Shown here: positions 1 to 7,775 of the stretch, in pieces
Position numbering within the stretch: the first letter of the stretch is position 1
Layout of the letters: each line of letters starts with the position of its first letter
Assembly (NCBI RefSeq): GCF_900168205.1
Contig: NZ_FUZE01000001.1
Location: forward strand, 1-64,000
Reading direction: 5' to 3'
Source of the DNA: Chryseobacterium balustinum
GTDB taxonomy: Bacteria; Bacteroidota; Bacteroidia; Flavobacteriales; Weeksellaceae
Length of the DNA: 64,000 nucleotides
Made by a program: the position numbers and the translations under genes
The notes under the pieces: model-generated
The model's database searches: none
The model's input: the letters and a program-made list of their open reading frames with translations, nothing else
What the model was told of the DNA's origin: nothing

Positions 1-204
1 GGGAATCCTCGTAACAGGGATACAAAGAATGAAAAATATTTTGATAATGAGTTGTATAAAAGAAGATTCAAAATAGAAAAAGCAAATGCATGGCTTGATA
101 GCTTCAAAGCTTTATTAATAAGATTTGAGACTTTGAATATTACTTGGACAAATCTACATTATCTCGCTTTCTCTATCTTGTTTCTCAGAAAAATAAAAGT
201 TTAA
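1..204 (+). mobile_element. IS5-family transposase, C-terminal fragment
   Basis: The first frame is open from the window edge to TAA at 202-204 (67 codons, no start inside the window). The peptide has the C-terminal pattern of IS5-type DDE transposases: RNRD, then YKRRFKIEKANAWLDSFK with the catalytic-region Glu, an RFET segment, and a C-terminal LHYLAFSILFLRK. The 5' part of the gene lies outside the window. The tail overlaps, on the opposite strand, the artificial C-terminus of the M56 gene, so the right end of the element should lie between about 205 and 231. Its terminal inverted repeat cannot be defined without the other end. The family assignment is from motif recognition; the exact IS is unknown. 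Confidence 0.85.
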
Positions 205-840
205 ACAGGTTTTCTTACTAATTACACTATTAAACTCATGATTATTAACCATCGCTTTCTTATAGAAATAAATAAATGGATTGATCCAAAAAATAGCTTT
301 TAAAATTTCAACAAAAAGAATATCTAAAGAATGCTTTTGCTTTACATGAATTTCTTCGTGCAAAAACACAGAATTTTCAATTTTAGAATCCTTAAAATAA
401 GTTTCTGAAAGATAAATTGTATTCCAAAAACTGAAAGGAGCTAAGTCTTGCTTCAGAAGAAAAACAGTTCTGTTTTGATACTTAATTTTTCTTCCTTTTA
501 ATTTTTTGATTTTTATAACAGAATATCCAATTTTAAAAATTAAAATCCCTGAAACGATACAATAGCCAATTAAAAGAGCTTTTGTATAATCAAAACTTTC
601 CTGTGGTGTTACAATTTGTGCTTCTATAACTTGTTCATTTCCTTCTACAAAAATTGTTGCAGGAATTTCTTTTACAACCTCTTTCGTTTCTATAGTTGCA
701 AACGGAATGCATAATGAAAATAGTAAAGCTGTAATCAGATAAAACCTATTGAATGTAAATGTTTTTTCTTTGACCAAAAACAAGTGATACAAACCCAGCA
801 AGACACCTGAACACAAAATTATTTTTAAAACGATTAACAT
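154..840 (-). pseudogene. M56 (BlaR1-like) antirepressor, truncated by IS insertion
   Basis: The reading frame encodes the N-terminal half of an M56 membrane metallopeptidase: membrane segments at about residues 2-20, 33-50 and 86-108, the zinc motif HEEIH at 161-165, and the following membrane segment (WINPFIYFYKKAMVNNHEF) ending at residue 203. Intact relatives continue HEFLADE and then have a long sensor or TonB-like C-terminal part. Here the frame passes at about position 231 into IS sequence, giving 25 unrelated residues. The gene would normally sense cell-wall or beta-lactam stress and inactivate BlaI, encoded 5 nt upstream in the same operon. The catalytic motif remains but the C-terminal domain is lost, so signalling is probably abolished. 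Confidence 0.85.
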
Positions 841-845
841 AATTA

Positions 846-1214
846 TTATTTTATCTGTTGATCAATAATATCCCGAAGTTCTTTCAATTGTTTCTGTGAC
901 AGTTTAGAATTGGATGTAAAAAACGAAGCAAACTGCGTTACTGAACTGTTGAAAAAACGGTCAATCATAGAAGTCATTTCCTCATTGAAATACTCTCCTT
1001 TTGCCACTTTTGGAAAGTATTCACGAGAATTTCCAAAAAGCCTGAAGCCTACCAAATCTTTATTCTGCATTCTTTTAAGCACCGTTGCAACGGTAGTTGT
1101 TGCCGGTTTAGGATCAGGATATGATTCTAAAATATCTTTCAAAAATGCTTTTTCTTTTTCCCAAAGAATATCCATCAATATTTTTTCGGAGTTTGTGAGT
1201 TTTATTTCATTCAT
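846..1214 (-). CDS. blaI: BlaI/MecI/CopY family transcriptional repressor
   Basis: This 122-residue protein has the family's normal length. The winged-helix DNA-binding part is at residues 5-75, with the recognition helix around TTTVATVLKRMQ (39-50). The C-terminal dimerisation helices (about 85-120) contain the FASFFTSNSKLS segment usual in Bacteroidota members. Family members bind TACA/TGTA-type dyads and repress their own operon until the M56 partner triggers cleavage. That partner, 5 nt downstream, is cut by an IS, so derepression through it should be lost. The start ATG is preceded by a good promoter and by repeated TCTACAAA motifs, so autoregulation is likely. Confidence 0.92.
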   Translation of the reverse strand: MNEIKLTNSEKILMDILWEKEKAFLKDILESYPDPKPATTTVATVLKRMQNKDLVGFRLFGNSREYFPKVAKGEYFNEEMTSMIDRFFNSSVTQFASFFTSNSKLSQKQLKELRDIIDQQIK

Positions 1215-1216
1215 GT

Positions 1217-1270
1217 TCTACAAAATTAAATCCTGCTCTACAAATATAGAATAAAATTTTAATTGCACAA
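1217..1270 (-). promoter_or_regulatory. blaI promoter with candidate BlaI operators
   Basis: On the minus strand TTG (1268-1270) and TATATTTG (1241-1248) are separated by 19 nt, an exact Bacteroidota promoter. TCTACAAA occurs twice on the plus strand, at 1217-1224 and 1237-1244, exactly 20 bp apart. The second copy overlaps the -7 element within TCTACAAATATAGA, itself a near-palindrome. BlaI/MecI repressors recognise TACA/TGTA sequences, so these are probable autoregulatory operators; that role is inferred. Confidence 0.65.
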
Positions 1271-1325
1271 CTTTTTTATGGCATTATTTTTCCTTTCATT
1301 TCAGAAACCAATCTAAATTTTAAAT

Positions 1326-2525
1326 ATGAAAAAACTTCTCTTACCCATTTTACTGGCATCAGCAACCACAATTGTTTCTTGTCAGGGAAAAGGAAAGCCA
1401 AGCGAGCCTTCCGCAAAAGAAGAAAAAGCAAATACCAATTACAAGCCTGCTTTTGAAGGTCAAACCCGCATTACTCCTATAAAAACAACAACACCTTATA
1501 ATGTAGAAATTCTATCTAAAGATTTAGGTAGACCTTGGGGAATCATCAATTTGCCTGACGGAAAATTTTTGATTACTGAAAAAACAGGTTTTATGAATGT
1601 TGTTTCTAACGATGGAAAACAAATTTCTAAAATTGAAGGATTCCCGAAGGTAGATTCAAAAGGACAAGGCGGCATGCTCGATGTTGCACTCGATCCTGAT
1701 TTTAAAACCAATAATATTATTTACTTCTGCTATTCTGAGCCTTATGAAGGCGGAAATCATACTGCCGTTGCAAAAGGAAAACTTTCATCTGATTTAAAAA
1801 ATATTTCTGAGGTAAAAGTAATTTTCCGTGCAACACCAACTTATGATGGTGATAAACATTACGGAAGCCGATTGGTTTTTGATAAAGACGGAAACCTTTT
1901 TGTAAGTACAGGTGAAAGATCAGATAAAGAAACTCGTGTTTACGCTCAGAAAACCGATAATTATTTAGGTAAAATTTTAAAAATAACCAAAGACGGAAAA
2001 CCTGCTCCGGGAAATCCTTTTATCGGAAAAACCGGTTATAAACCTGAAATTTATGCGTTCGGGATCAGAAGTCCGCAAGGTTTAGCTTTAGATGAAAAAG
2101 GTCAGCTTTGGGATATCGAAATGGGACCGAGAGGTGGAGATGAAATTAATTTGATTCAACCCGGAAAAAATTACGGTTGGGGTGATGTAACCTATGGAAT
2201 TGAATATTCGGGAGAAAAAATCAATAACGGAACGACCCAAAAAGAAGGAACCGAACAGCCCGTTTATTACTGGGATCCTGTAGTTTCACCAAGCGGAATA
2301 ACTTTCTACACCGGAAATATTGATGAATGGGAAAATAATCTATTCATCGCCTGTTTGAGCGGGCAACATATCAACAGGATTGTGATAAAAGACAATAAAG
2401 TTGTTGGTGAAGAACGTTTGCTTTTAGATCAAAAAGAAAGATTTAGAGATGTTTTAAATGGTTCTGACGGAAATCTTTACGGAATTACCGACAGCGGAAA
2501 ATTGTATAAAATATCTAAGAAATAA
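1326..2525 (+). CDS. PQQ-dependent sugar dehydrogenase, lipoprotein
   Basis: This 399-residue protein of the GSDH/YliI (soluble aldose dehydrogenase) family begins with a lipoprotein signal peptide (lipobox TIVSC, Cys19), so it is probably anchored in the envelope. The six-bladed propeller signatures are RPWGI..LPDGKFLITEKTG near residue 70, GSRLVFDKDGNLFVSTGER near 180, YAFGIRSPQGLA near 245, EMGPRGGDEIN near 266 and PVVSPSGITFY near 320. Members oxidise aldose sugars using PQQ and calcium. No PQQ biosynthesis gene is in the window, so the cofactor may come from elsewhere. The gene is monocistronic and followed by several hairpins. Confidence 0.88.
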   Translation: MKKLLLPILLASATTIVSCQGKGKPSEPSAKEEKANTNYKPAFEGQTRITPIKTTTPYNVEILSKDLGRPWGIINLPDGKFLITEKTGFMNVVSNDGKQISKIEGFPKVDSKGQGGMLDVALDPDFKTNNIIYFCYSEPYEGGNHTAVAKGKLSSDLKNISEVKVIFRATPTYDGDKHYGSRLVFDKDGNLFVSTGERSDKETRVYAQKTDNYLGKILKITKDGKPAPGNPFIGKTGYKPEIYAFGIRSPQGLALDEKGQLWDIEMGPRGGDEINLIQPGKNYGWGDVTYGIEYSGEKINNGTTQKEGTEQPVYYWDPVVSPSGITFYTGNIDEWENNLFIACLSGQHINRIVIKDNKVVGEERLLLDQKERFRDVLNGSDGNLYGITDSGKLYKISKK

Positions 2526-2541
2526 ATCTAAAAAATAGAGA

Positions 2542-2585
2542 GTCCCAAAGGGACGATTTAAAAAAGGATAGGATAAAATCCTATC
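2542..2585. repeat. Two short hairpins, possible dispersed repeat unit
   Basis: GTCCC-AAA-GGGAC (2542-2554) is followed by GATAGGA-TAAAA-TCCTATC (around 2567-2585). Neither has a T-tract. I recall a similar pair of short palindromes in intergenic regions of Chryseobacterium-type genomes, so this may be a REP-like unit; copy number cannot be seen here. Confidence 0.4.
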
Positions 2586-2606
2586 AAAAAAACATTATCA
2601 AACATA

Positions 2607-2645
2607 GTTAGGGCGCAAAATCTTCGATTTTGCGCCCTAACTTTT
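2607..2645. terminator. Bidirectional intrinsic terminator between sugar dehydrogenase and tnaA
   Basis: A perfect 16-bp stem (2607-2622 with 2626-2641) has a TTC loop and is followed by TTTTA. It lies between two convergent genes and can serve both. Confidence 0.85.
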
Positions 2646-2664
2646 ATCAATTATTATAAAAAAT

Positions 2665-4041
2665 TTAAGCTTCTTCCAAATGGACGGTGAAGTGTCTTAA
2701 AATTTCAGGTTCCCAAGTAATATTATACCCTTTTGAAATTTCGTCTCTTCTTTCATATACATTGTTCACCGCAGCTGCAATGTAATCCATGTGATTATTG
2801 GTGTACGTTCTTCTAGGAATTGCCAAACGAACCAATTCTAATTTCGGATACCGATTTTCTCTCGTTTCAGGATCTCTGTCTGCCAATAAAGTTCCAATTT
2901 CTACCGTTCTGATTCCTGCTTCTTTGTAGATTTCAAGACCTAAAGTCTGCGCCGGATATTCTGCACGAGAAACATTAGGTAAGAAATTTAATGAATCGAT
3001 GAAAACAGCATGTCCGCCAATTGGCTTCTGCACAGGAATTCCATATTCAATTAATTTATTTCCAAGATATTCAACCTGAGAAATTCTGCTTTCCAAATAA
3101 GCAAATTCTGTTGCTTCATCAAGACCAACTGCCAAAGCAGCCATATCTCTTCCTGCCATTCCACCGTAAGTGATGAAACCTTCATAAATAATCGTGAAGT
3201 TTGATGCTTTTCTGAAAACCTCTTCATTATTTAAAGCAATGAAACCTCCGATATTTACCAAACCATCTTTTTTAGAACTCATCGTCATTCCTTCTCCGTA
3301 AGAAAACATTTCTTTACAGATATCTTTAATGCTTCTGTTTTCCTGACCTGCTTCTCTTTTTTTGATGAAGTAAGCATTTTCAGCAAATCTTGCAGAATCA
3401 AAAAATACAGGAATTCCATATTTATCTGAAAGTTCTTTTACTGCTTTCATATTTTCAAGAGAAACTGGTTGACCTCCTGAAGAATTACATGTAATGGTAA
3501 CCAAACAGAAAGGAATCTGCTCTTTTGGATGAGATTTGTAAACTTCTTCTAATTTTTCAAGGTTGATATTTCCTTTGAAAGGATGAAGATCATTAATATC
3601 AAAAGCCTCATCAATCGTACAGTCGATTGCATGTGCCTTTCTTATTTCGATGTGACCCTTTGTAGTATCAAAATGTGAGTTCCCCGGAACTACATCTCCG
3701 TCTTTTACCAAAACTGAGAACAAAACATTTTCAGCAGCTCTTCCTTGGTGTGTTGGTAATAAATATTTGAAACCTGTAATTCTTTTAACTGTATTGTGCA
3801 GCTCTTCAAATGAACGAGACCCAGCGTAACTTTCGTCTCCAGTCATCAAAGCGCCCCATTGTCTGTCTGACATCGCTCCTGTTCCGGAATCTGTTAAAAG
3901 ATCGATGTAAACCTGCGAAGATTTTAGATTAAATAAATTGAACTTAGCATCTTTCAGCCATTGTTCTCTTTCCTCTCTTGTAGATTGACGAATTTCTTCC
4001 ACCATTTTAATACGAAACGGTTCTGCGTATGGTAATTCCAT
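2665..4041 (-). CDS. tnaA: Tryptophanase (tryptophan indole-lyase)
   Basis: This 458-residue PLP enzyme splits L-tryptophan into indole, pyruvate and ammonia. The beta-eliminating lyase fold is complete: IDLLTDSGTGAMSD (46-59), PTHQGRAAEN (96-105), the FDTTKGH region (124-130), DSARFAENAYFIK (215-227) and the PLP lysine in MSSKKDG (K257/K258, the second by analogy with E. coli K270). Tyrosine phenol-lyase is the main alternative. The FDTT-GH and VEIGT-LLADRDPET segments and the C-terminal LRHFT match tryptophanase; tyrosine phenol-lyase has an Arg (MERG) where this protein has EIG. Many Chryseobacterium are indole-positive, which fits. No TnaB permease or TnaC leader is visible next to it. 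Confidence 0.93.
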   Translation of the reverse strand: MELPYAEPFRIKMVEEIRQSTREEREQWLKDAKFNLFNLKSSQVYIDLLTDSGTGAMSDRQWGALMTGDESYAGSRSFEELHNTVKRITGFKYLLPTHQGRAAENVLFSVLVKDGDVVPGNSHFDTTKGHIEIRKAHAIDCTIDEAFDINDLHPFKGNINLEKLEEVYKSHPKEQIPFCLVTITCNSSGGQPVSLENMKAVKELSDKYGIPVFFDSARFAENAYFIKKREAGQENRSIKDICKEMFSYGEGMTMSSKKDGLVNIGGFIALNNEEVFRKASNFTIIYEGFITYGGMAGRDMAALAVGLDEATEFAYLESRISQVEYLGNKLIEYGIPVQKPIGGHAVFIDSLNFLPNVSRAEYPAQTLGLEIYKEAGIRTVEIGTLLADRDPETRENRYPKLELVRLAIPRRTYTNNHMDYIAAAVNNVYERRDEISKGYNITWEPEILRHFTVHLEEA

Positions 4042-4128
4042 GTGATATATTTTAGATTTTATTAAAGAAAAATTTATTTGAAACTAATTTTCAAATCATC
4101 AGATGTATTTAAAAGGAGTAAAAAGAAT

Positions 4129-4746
4129 TTACTCAGGAGCTTTAAATATATTTTCATCTGAATGAAAACCTGCTACACCGCCGCTTACCGCAAATTTCAT
4201 TGCCGTAGCTGCAGACATTCCTACAACAGGTTTGATATTTTTCTCTTCAGTCACAATCACCCAGCCAGAAATTGCATAAGAATGCGGAAGGTAAACTGCT
4301 ACAAAATTATCTTTATGCACATCAGCCATTTCCTTTTGCGTAAGAAAACCGATTCTCCAAATTTCTGGATTTTCGTTGGTTTTCACCCAAACCGGATCGC
4401 TAAATTTCTTCTTATCACCTACAAACGAAGACATAACATCTTTCGTAGGCGAGTAAATGTGCTTAATACCCGGCATTTTTTCCAAGAGCCTGTCAATAGC
4501 ATCTACAAAAAATCTTCCGACTACGAATTTATTTCCTAAATACCCCAACAAAGCAGTAATCAGCAAAGTAGAAACAAAAACCAACCCCGGAATTTCACTT
4601 GCAACGGACGGAATGATATTGTCAATCGACGTTATCACATACCAGATTACAAAAATGGTCAATCCGATGGGACCAATAATTAATAATCCCTGAAAAAAGT
4701 TTTTCAGGAAAAAATTAGTCAGATTTTCAAAAGTCGGCTTTTTCAA
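4129..4746 (-). CDS. DUF502 family membrane protein
   Basis: This 205-residue protein has two N-terminal membrane segments (about residues 16-38 and 53-72), the first within FFQGLLIIGPIGLTIFVIWY, followed by a soluble domain with the family pattern MPGIKHIYSPTKDV and SGWVIVTEE. The domain's biochemical role is not established. The gene starts 7 nt after the end of miaE on the same strand, so the two are probably cotranscribed; no functional link is evident. Confidence 0.85.
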   Translation of the reverse strand: MKKPTFENLTNFFLKNFFQGLLIIGPIGLTIFVIWYVITSIDNIIPSVASEIPGLVFVSTLLITALLGYLGNKFVVGRFFVDAIDRLLEKMPGIKHIYSPTKDVMSSFVGDKKKFSDPVWVKTNENPEIWRIGFLTQKEMADVHKDNFVAVYLPHSYAISGWVIVTEEKNIKPVVGMSAATAMKFAVSGGVAGFHSDENIFKAPE

Positions 4747-4753
4747 TTTGCTT

Positions 4754-5335
4754 TTATCCGTGTATAGTTTCTTTGTTTCCGTAAGATTTTATGATGCCTG
4801 CTTCATATTCCAGCCATTCTTCCCATCTTTTATTTACTTTTTCAGGGTCACCAAGCTGTCTTGCAAAACCGATAAATGTGGTATAATGATTGGCTTCAGA
4901 AATCATTAACTCTTTATAGAAAGTTTTTAGTTCTTCGTCTTTTATATTTTCTGTTAAAACTTTAAATCTTTCGCAGCTTCTCGCTTCAATCATCGCTGCA
5001 AAAAGCATTTTATCGACAATTAAAGTATCTCTGTGCCCTCCTTTTTGAATAAAATTGACCAATTCATTGACGTAATCATCTTTCCTTGTACGTCCAAAAG
5101 TGTAGCCTCGTTTTGTAATAATCTCAAGAACCTGTCCGAAATGTTCCAGTTCTTCCTGAGCAATTGCCAAAAGTTCTTTTACAATATCTGGACGTTCCGG
5201 AAGCATTGTAATCAGTCCAATCGCATTGGTAGCAGCTTTTTGTTCACACCATGCATGATCGGTTAAAATTTCTTGAATGTTATCCTCCGCAATATTTGCC
5301 CACCTTGGATCGGTAGGAAGTTTCAACTTAAACAT
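4754..5335 (-). CDS. miaE: tRNA-(ms2io6A)-hydroxylase MiaE-like
   Basis: This 193-residue protein is a ferritin-like di-iron monooxygenase. Helices carry the metal ligands in the order expected for MiaE: the EQKAATNAIGLI segment, ELEHFGQV (EExxH type, about residues 83-90), EARSCERF (about 117-124) and EANHYTTF (about 147-154). MiaE hydroxylates the isopentenyl group of ms2i6A at position 37 of tRNAs reading U-initial codons. Its substrate would need MiaA and MiaB, which are not in this window. It is the first gene of a probable two-gene unit with DUF502. Confidence 0.85.
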   Translation of the reverse strand: MFKLKLPTDPRWANIAEDNIQEILTDHAWCEQKAATNAIGLITMLPERPDIVKELLAIAQEELEHFGQVLEIITKRGYTFGRTRKDDYVNELVNFIQKGGHRDTLIVDKMLFAAMIEARSCERFKVLTENIKDEELKTFYKELMISEANHYTTFIGFARQLGDPEKVNKRWEEWLEYEAGIIKSYGNKETIHG

Positions 5336-5409
5336 AATTTAAAAATTTCTGTAAATTTAAAATAAATTGCGATAAGAATTATTGTTTTGTTTCAAATTCG
5401 ATAGCAGAT

Positions 5410-6504
5410 TTAGTTTTGAGCAGCCGTTTTCTTTCTTAAAAATTCTAAAATCTTCCAGCCAAAATCATCAAATTTCTTCAAACCAGTTGCGATGATAAAC
5501 GCTAAAGCAACATTAATGATATAAATAATGACCATCAAAACCCACCAAGGCATCAATTCTTTCATTGGGACAACCAGAAAATAAATCAATGACGAGCTGA
5601 TTCCCTGACCGAAATAAAAGAAGATTGCGTTTTTACCAATATGCGTAACAAAATTTTCTTTGGTGATCTTTAACCTGTTGTACAAAACAAACAAAGTCGT
5701 CAGAGAAAAGAAAGTCCAGATAATATATGGCGTTTGCGGTGGAAATTTTTGCTTATTGATTTTAAAAAATATTTCATTTCCGAAGTACCAAAACATCCAA
5801 ACCAAAGCTAGGGCAACCAATCCGTAAAGAACAGGAATCATTTTTGTCGGTATTTTTTTGCCTCTCATTCGGTTTCCAACAAGGAAAACAGTCATATAAA
5901 AAGCAACATACCCTACTTGTCCGCTCGGATAAATTTCCGGGAAAATATTAAATAATAAAGTTAAAGCAATGCAAAGTCCGATAAACCAATTGACATGTTT
6001 CGGGAAAAATTTTAAAATTAAAACTCCGAAAACGGTTAAAATAAAATAGACTTTAAGATACCAAAAGCTTCCCATCACAACAGGGAAAGTATCTGCATTC
6101 CTGTATTCGTGAAGATACCAATTTCCTAAATTCTGCCATTGTGGAGTTGTTGAAATACTGGTTGCCGAATATTTTGAGCCAAACGTTGAGTAAAAACTTT
6201 GCAGCCATTCGAGTGAGAAAAAGGTGAGTCCGAATATTTTAAAGAAATAATCTAAAAAGAACAGAAGCGTCACAAAAATCATGTACGTTATCTGCAATTT
6301 TAGTAAACGATAAAGCGTTTTTTCAATATTATTTCCTGAAGTGATACCACTTAAAGCATAAAAAATGGCAACATCAAAAACTAAAGAAAACACCCGGATT
6401 TCCGGAATAATGTAAAACTGTCCCGACCAAAATGCCGTATGAATAAATATAATGGAAAGTGTGGCTAAACCTTTCGCAAAATCAATGTAAAGATCTCTGT
6501 TCAT
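5410..6504 (-). CDS. Acyltransferase 3 family membrane protein
   Basis: This 364-residue protein has about ten membrane segments and the N-terminal family signature RDLYIDFAKGLATLSIIFIH, whose final His is the conserved acyltransferase-3 histidine. Family members move acyl groups across or onto surface glycans and lipids; the substrate is not predictable. The start ATG (6502-6504) is the one whose decayed copy is found near 7774, which supports it. It is a single-gene unit, with no glycan genes adjacent. Confidence 0.82.
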   Translation of the reverse strand: MNRDLYIDFAKGLATLSIIFIHTAFWSGQFYIIPEIRVFSLVFDVAIFYALSGITSGNNIEKTLYRLLKLQITYMIFVTLLFFLDYFFKIFGLTFFSLEWLQSFYSTFGSKYSATSISTTPQWQNLGNWYLHEYRNADTFPVVMGSFWYLKVYFILTVFGVLILKFFPKHVNWFIGLCIALTLLFNIFPEIYPSGQVGYVAFYMTVFLVGNRMRGKKIPTKMIPVLYGLVALALVWMFWYFGNEIFFKINKQKFPPQTPYIIWTFFSLTTLFVLYNRLKITKENFVTHIGKNAIFFYFGQGISSSLIYFLVVPMKELMPWWVLMVIIYIINVALAFIIATGLKKFDDFGWKILEFLRKKTAAQN

Positions 6505-6564
6505 CTAGATGTGGAATATTTTTCAAAAGTAATTAAACTTTGTGAATATTGTACATAAAGAAAA

Positions 6565-6590
6565 AGAGGTAAGAATAATGTCTTACCTCT
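6565..6590 (-). terminator. Terminator of the metalloprotease gene
   Basis: A perfect 10-bp stem (AGAGGTAAGA at 6565-6574 with 6581-6590) and a 6-nt loop is followed on the minus strand by TTTTTC, just after the stop of the 6617-7501 gene. Confidence 0.8.
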
Positions 6591-6616
6591 GTACTAAAAG
6601 ATATTAAAATGAATGT

Positions 6617-7501
6617 TTATTTAAGTTCTTTAAACTCTTCTGCAGAAATTTCGCCTGACTGAATTTGTTTCAACTCATCAAGGTACTGACTCATGTAAGC
6701 ATCCAACTCAGGAAACTTCGAATTTTTTGCCATTTTGTAAGTTCCGTTTAAAACTCCCTGATAATAATAAAAGAAGTTGTAATCAAAATCTGCTGCAGAA
6801 AGTTCGTACTGCCCTAGAAGGAAACCTAAACGCACTGCAGATCTTCTCTGAGGCGGCGTTCCGTGGTGTCCTGCACTGGTTGTCTGATAATCGCCAATAC
6901 TTTGTGCAAACTCATATGCTGCTGCAATCTGGGCAAATGATGTTTGGTTGTAGCCATTAGGTCTTCTTAGATAATATCCTGCAAAACCGTCCGCTTCCAA
7001 TTCGTTTGGTCTTGCGGTCGATTCGCTTACAGATGGAAGTCCAAAAATATATTGCAACTGATGCCCGTATTCATGAGCGAGAATCATTGCATTCACGATG
7101 TTTCCACCTTTGTTTTTTGCATCGGCATAGATCGCATAGCCATAATAAATCTTTCCGGTAGAATACGAAATCGCATTATACGTAGAATTTGGGCTAGACG
7201 GATCATTTACGAAACGTAATGTTGGGTTGCTCCTTCCCCATAAACTGGCAATTTTTGTCATCTGAGCATTCATAAAACTCGTGTCTGTAGAATTAGGTAA
7301 GGACGTTGTCAATACGGCATTTGAGCTCCAGTACTGGTCTACATAATAACAGATTTTTTCGAGATCGCTTGGCTGCTCAGGTTTTAAGTTTTCTGTTTGA
7401 GTTTCAGATACAGGAGTTTCCATTGTATCGTCGTTACATGCTGATAATGAGAATACAGCAAACGCTCCTGCTAGTAAGCAGAAATTAAAGTTTCTTTTCA
7501 T
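6617..7501 (-). CDS. Secreted zinc metalloprotease, lipoprotein
   Basis: This 294-residue protein has a lipoprotein signal (LSAC, Cys22) and a Thr/Glu-rich linker, then a domain with the zincin motif HEYGH (143-147) and a downstream Glu in NELEADGFAGYYL (about 167). This layout matches the neutral zinc metallopeptidase group related to YpfJ, although overall similarity is modest. It is expected to act at the outer membrane or cell surface. The substrate is unknown. A strong hairpin follows the stop codon, so it is monocistronic. Confidence 0.75.
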   Translation of the reverse strand: MKRNFNFCLLAGAFAVFSLSACNDDTMETPVSETQTENLKPEQPSDLEKICYYVDQYWSSNAVLTTSLPNSTDTSFMNAQMTKIASLWGRSNPTLRFVNDPSSPNSTYNAISYSTGKIYYGYAIYADAKNKGGNIVNAMILAHEYGHQLQYIFGLPSVSESTARPNELEADGFAGYYLRRPNGYNQTSFAQIAAAYEFAQSIGDYQTTSAGHHGTPPQRRSAVRLGFLLGQYELSAADFDYNFFYYYQGVLNGTYKMAKNSKFPELDAYMSQYLDELKQIQSGEISAEEFKELK

Positions 7502-7639
7502 ATTGAAATATTTTGGTGAAAGCGAAGATATACAATAATGTGAAATAATTCACTAATTCATACTGAAAAAAAACTATGCTATGCAGGTAAAAAATTATTG
7601 TTAGATATTTGATTCAAGTGTCATTTTGCTTAAAACAAA

Positions 7640-7774
7640 AAGTACGGCACCAAAAAGAAAAGACACAAATTTTTGAAATGATATAAACCTATCTCAATCA
7701 GAAAGCGGTGTGAATAGAAATAATTGAAAGCTTGCTCAACCTTTCGAAAAATCAATATAAAGGTTTCTGTTCAT
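7640..7774 (-). pseudogene. Decayed acyltransferase-3 gene, 5' remnant
   Basis: Reading the minus strand from ATG at 7774 gives MNRNLYIDFSKG followed by a stop. This is nearly the first 12 residues of the intact acyltransferase at 5410-6504 (MNRDLYIDFAKG). The next residues after the stop (A-S-F..F, then T-P-L) still echo the intact protein. A second stop follows and similarity fades by about 7640. The remnant begins 2 nt after the stop of the 7776-8318 lipoprotein gene. It is a relic of a second copy, not a functional gene; its left limit is approximate. Confidence 0.6.
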
Positions 7775-7775
7775 T

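Noticed and set aside
910..1254. Plus-strand open frame over blaI
   Set aside because: It is antisense to a well-supported BlaI gene, has no family motif and begins inside it.
4162..4539. Plus-strand frame over the DUF502 gene
   Set aside because: Shadow of the minus-strand gene; composition is not protein-like.
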